Shown here one piece after another: positions 62,619 through 64,000 of a stretch of 64,000 bases of DNA. Source of the stretch: UBA6898 sp964463135 (GTDB taxonomy: Bacteria > Nitrospirota > Thermodesulfovibrionia > Thermodesulfovibrionales > UBA6898); contig CAYXBA010000003.1 of assembly GCA_964463135.1 (NCBI GenBank), forward strand, positions 124,001-188,000, in the 5' to 3' direction. The position numbers and the translations under genes were made by a program. Below the pieces are notes generated by a model. The model did not search any database and was not told where the DNA came from. It saw only the letters and a program-made list of their open reading frames with translations. The stretch's first letter is position 1. The number at the start of each line of letters is the position of its first letter.

Positions 62619-62968
62619 GAATTCTCCCCCGTCCTTTTTTCCTCCATCCGATGCAAGGCCTGTTCCTGGGCCAGACGTTTCACCTGGTCGGTCAGCGTCG
62701 ACAATTTAATGGACAGATGAAGGCAGATGAGCAGCAGGGCGAGAAGCCCAAAAAAGAAGAGCACGGAAGATGGCAGGATCCCACCAAGGAACTGACCTAT
62801 CCTGGCCACAAGATCATACCAGACCGAAAGCAGCACGATCATCAGCCCGGTGAGAAGCCAGAACCAGGCATATTCCTCCCGCAGCCTCCTCCGCCTGACC
62901 AGTTCGATAATATAGAGAAAAAGCGTCACTCCGATAACTGCAGCCAGGATCTTTAACTGTGCGGTCAT
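62615..62968 (-). CDS. DUF2304 family membrane protein
   Basis: A 117-residue protein with three helices (about residues 5-22, 36-55, 64-88), the EYAWFWLLTGLMIVLLSVW pattern of DUF2304, and a charged C-terminal coiled tail. It overlaps the GT2 gene upstream and the SpeE-like gene downstream by four bases each. DUF2304 proteins commonly pair with GT2 enzymes; they may anchor the transferase, but this is not established. Confidence 0.85.
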   Translation of the reverse strand: MTAQLKILAAVIGVTLFLYIIELVRRRRLREEYAWFWLLTGLMIVLLSVWYDLVARIGQFLGGILPSSVLFFFGLLALLLICLHLSIKLSTLTDQVKRLAQEQALHRMEEKRTGENS

Positions 62969-63687
62969 GGTTCTCTCCTCAGTTCATGGTTTCTCAGCAG
63001 CGTAACGACAATGGACAGCAGCATTTTAAATAAATAATAGACCGGCACAAGGCCGCTGTGCATGGTCTTCCTCTTCGTATTCTGGTGCATCTTTACCGCC
63101 ACTTCAGCAAACCTGATCCCTCTTTTATGGAGCATGACCAGCACATCGGCATCCGGGAAATCGGCCGGATATGCCTCGCTGGCGCAGAACGCCATCGCCC
63201 TCCTGTTCAGGGCCTGAAAGCCCGAGGTGGGATCAGTGACCGTCTGACGGGTCAGGAGAGAGGCGAGACTCCTGAAAAAGAACACGCCGGCTTTTCGCGT
63301 AAAGGACAGGTGATAGGTCCCCTCTCCGAGGAACCGGGACCCTATGGCAACGTCAGCCAATCCGGACTGCACCACTTTCATGAGAACAGGAATGTACGCA
63401 GGGTCGTGCTGACCGTCTGCGTCCATCTGGATCGCATATGCATACCCCTGTTTCAGTGCATACTGATACCCTGTCTGAAGTGCGGCACCGTATCCGAGGT
63501 TAAAGGGCAGTTCAATGACCACGGAGCCCGTTTCCCTCACGCGCTCCGCAGTGCTGTCAGTCGAGCCGTCGCTGATCACAACGATCTCAGCTGAGCAATA
63601 TTCCCTGATCCCGGCAATGGTCGCGGCTATCCTGTCCGCCTCATTATAGGCCGGGATCAAGACCGCAAAATCATCCTTTTTCGTCAT
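62965..63687 (-). CDS. GT2 family glycosyltransferase (DPM1-like)
   Basis: Read from ATG 63687, a 240-residue soluble GT-A enzyme: FAVLIPAYNEADRI, VISDGSTDSTAE, the DADGQHDP metal motif, GSRFLGEGTYHLSF and DPTSGFQALNRRAM. This fits a polyprenyl-phosphate mannose or glucose synthase. The frame continues to 63786, but those residues overlap the upstream gene's end and do not look like part of the fold. Overlaps DUF2304 by four bases. Confidence 0.84.
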   Translation of the reverse strand: MTKKDDFAVLIPAYNEADRIAATIAGIREYCSAEIVVISDGSTDSTAERVRETGSVVIELPFNLGYGAALQTGYQYALKQGYAYAIQMDADGQHDPAYIPVLMKVVQSGLADVAIGSRFLGEGTYHLSFTRKAGVFFFRSLASLLTRQTVTDPTSGFQALNRRAMAFCASEAYPADFPDADVLVMLHKRGIRFAEVAVKMHQNTKRKTMHSGLVPVYYLFKMLLSIVVTLLRNHELRREP

Positions 63688-63739
63688 CCTGTATATCCTG
63701 CCCGAATCCTTTTTTTGCGCCACAGAGGGGACCGAACTA

Positions 63740-64000
63740 TCAGCCCTGGGCTGCCCGTTTTCCCCGCATGGCTGAGGAAAATACATCGACGATCAGATAG
63801 GCCAAGACCATGCCGCAAGCATGAAGATAATGTAACACATTGAGGAATGCAGAGCGGGAATATTTCCGGGACACGGCACATTCGTGCTGTATCATCTTAT
63901 AGCGGCCGAGTGACGTTTTGGACTGCGGGTGGATCCGGAATGCAGCCAGATTTTTATTTATGATCGCCGGCTGATACCTCTGGCCTATGCGGAGCCAGTA
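63740..64000 (-). CDS. Glycosyltransferase, C-terminal part (cut by window edge)
   Basis: The last 86 codons of a minus-strand gene run off the right edge: YWLRIGQRYQPAIINKNLAA, then FRIHPQSKT and HECAVSRKYSRS, followed by a short hydrophobic tail, and stop at TGA 63740-63742. This wording is typical of the end of GT2 family transferases that act on sugar acceptors. It precedes the next GT2 by 52 bases on the same strand, so they probably share a transcript. Confidence 0.65.
   Translation of the reverse strand, partial: YWLRIGQRYQPAIINKNLAAFRIHPQSKTSLGRYKMIQHECAVSRKYSRSAFLNVLHYLHACGMVLAYLIVDVFSSAMRGKRAAQG

Overview
This window reads as part of a bacterial genome rich in extracellular electron transfer genes, probably Nitrospirota (Thermodesulfovibrionia-like) or a Desulfuromonadota-like relative. 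That placement is an inference from gene content only: multiheme cytochromes with both CXXCH and CX4CH motifs, System II cytochrome c maturation (CcsA/ResB), B12-dependent radical SAM genes and DegT/Wbp-type sugar genes. No rRNA or tRNA was seen to anchor it. I counted about 122 candidate haem attachment motifs across eight cytochrome genes.

Region 1 (1-17.4 kb) is a mosaic, accessory-looking stretch. It holds B12-binding radical SAM genes, a LuxE-like acyl-protein synthetase, a CcsA and two paralogous ResB proteins, a four-helix-bundle (S23/IVP) gene, an intact hipB next to a wrecked hipA, an AAA/DUF4143 ATPase, a truncated radical SAM gene, a VapC/AbrB toxin-antitoxin pair, and a plus-strand cassette (radical SAM x2, GT2, GT39-like, unknown) wedged between the two ResB genes. 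Degenerate CTGA-rich repeats sit at many gene ends here, and I did not notice them in the rest of the window.

Region 2 (17.4-45.2 kb) is the core. A minus-strand run, apparently one operon ending in a clear terminator near 18.85 kb, encodes in order an outer-membrane beta-barrel with a 30-Asn tract, a PpiC/SurA-type isomerase, an NHL-propeller lipoprotein, a tetrahaem cytochrome, an octahaem cytochrome, a second tetrahaem cytochrome, an NHL/BACON/FG-GAP protein, a 2,439-residue cytochrome with about 60 haem motifs, and a 14-haem cytochrome carrying Calx-beta domains. A third tetrahaem gene lies just upstream behind a sigma-54-type promoter and has its own terminator. Upstream again are two NHL lipoproteins, an 11-haem cytochrome and an FGE-fold protein lacking the expected cysteines. 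The three tetrahaem proteins share one layout that resembles OmcE-type nanowire cytochromes. With barrel, isomerase and propellers beside them, the locus looks like an extracellular electron conduit or cytochrome filament system.

Region 3 (45.3-64 kb) is mostly glycan biosynthesis: GT-C-like membrane proteins (one TMTC-like with TPRs), GT2 enzymes, ATP-grasp, methyltransferase, phosphoesterase, two SDR epimerases, two DegT aminotransferases, and an oxidoreductase/acyltransferase/aminotransferase trio in the WbpB-WbpD-WbpE style. A 17-haem paralogue of the 11-haem cytochrome sits inside it, followed by a spermidine-synthase-like membrane protein and GT2/DUF2304 genes running off the right edge.
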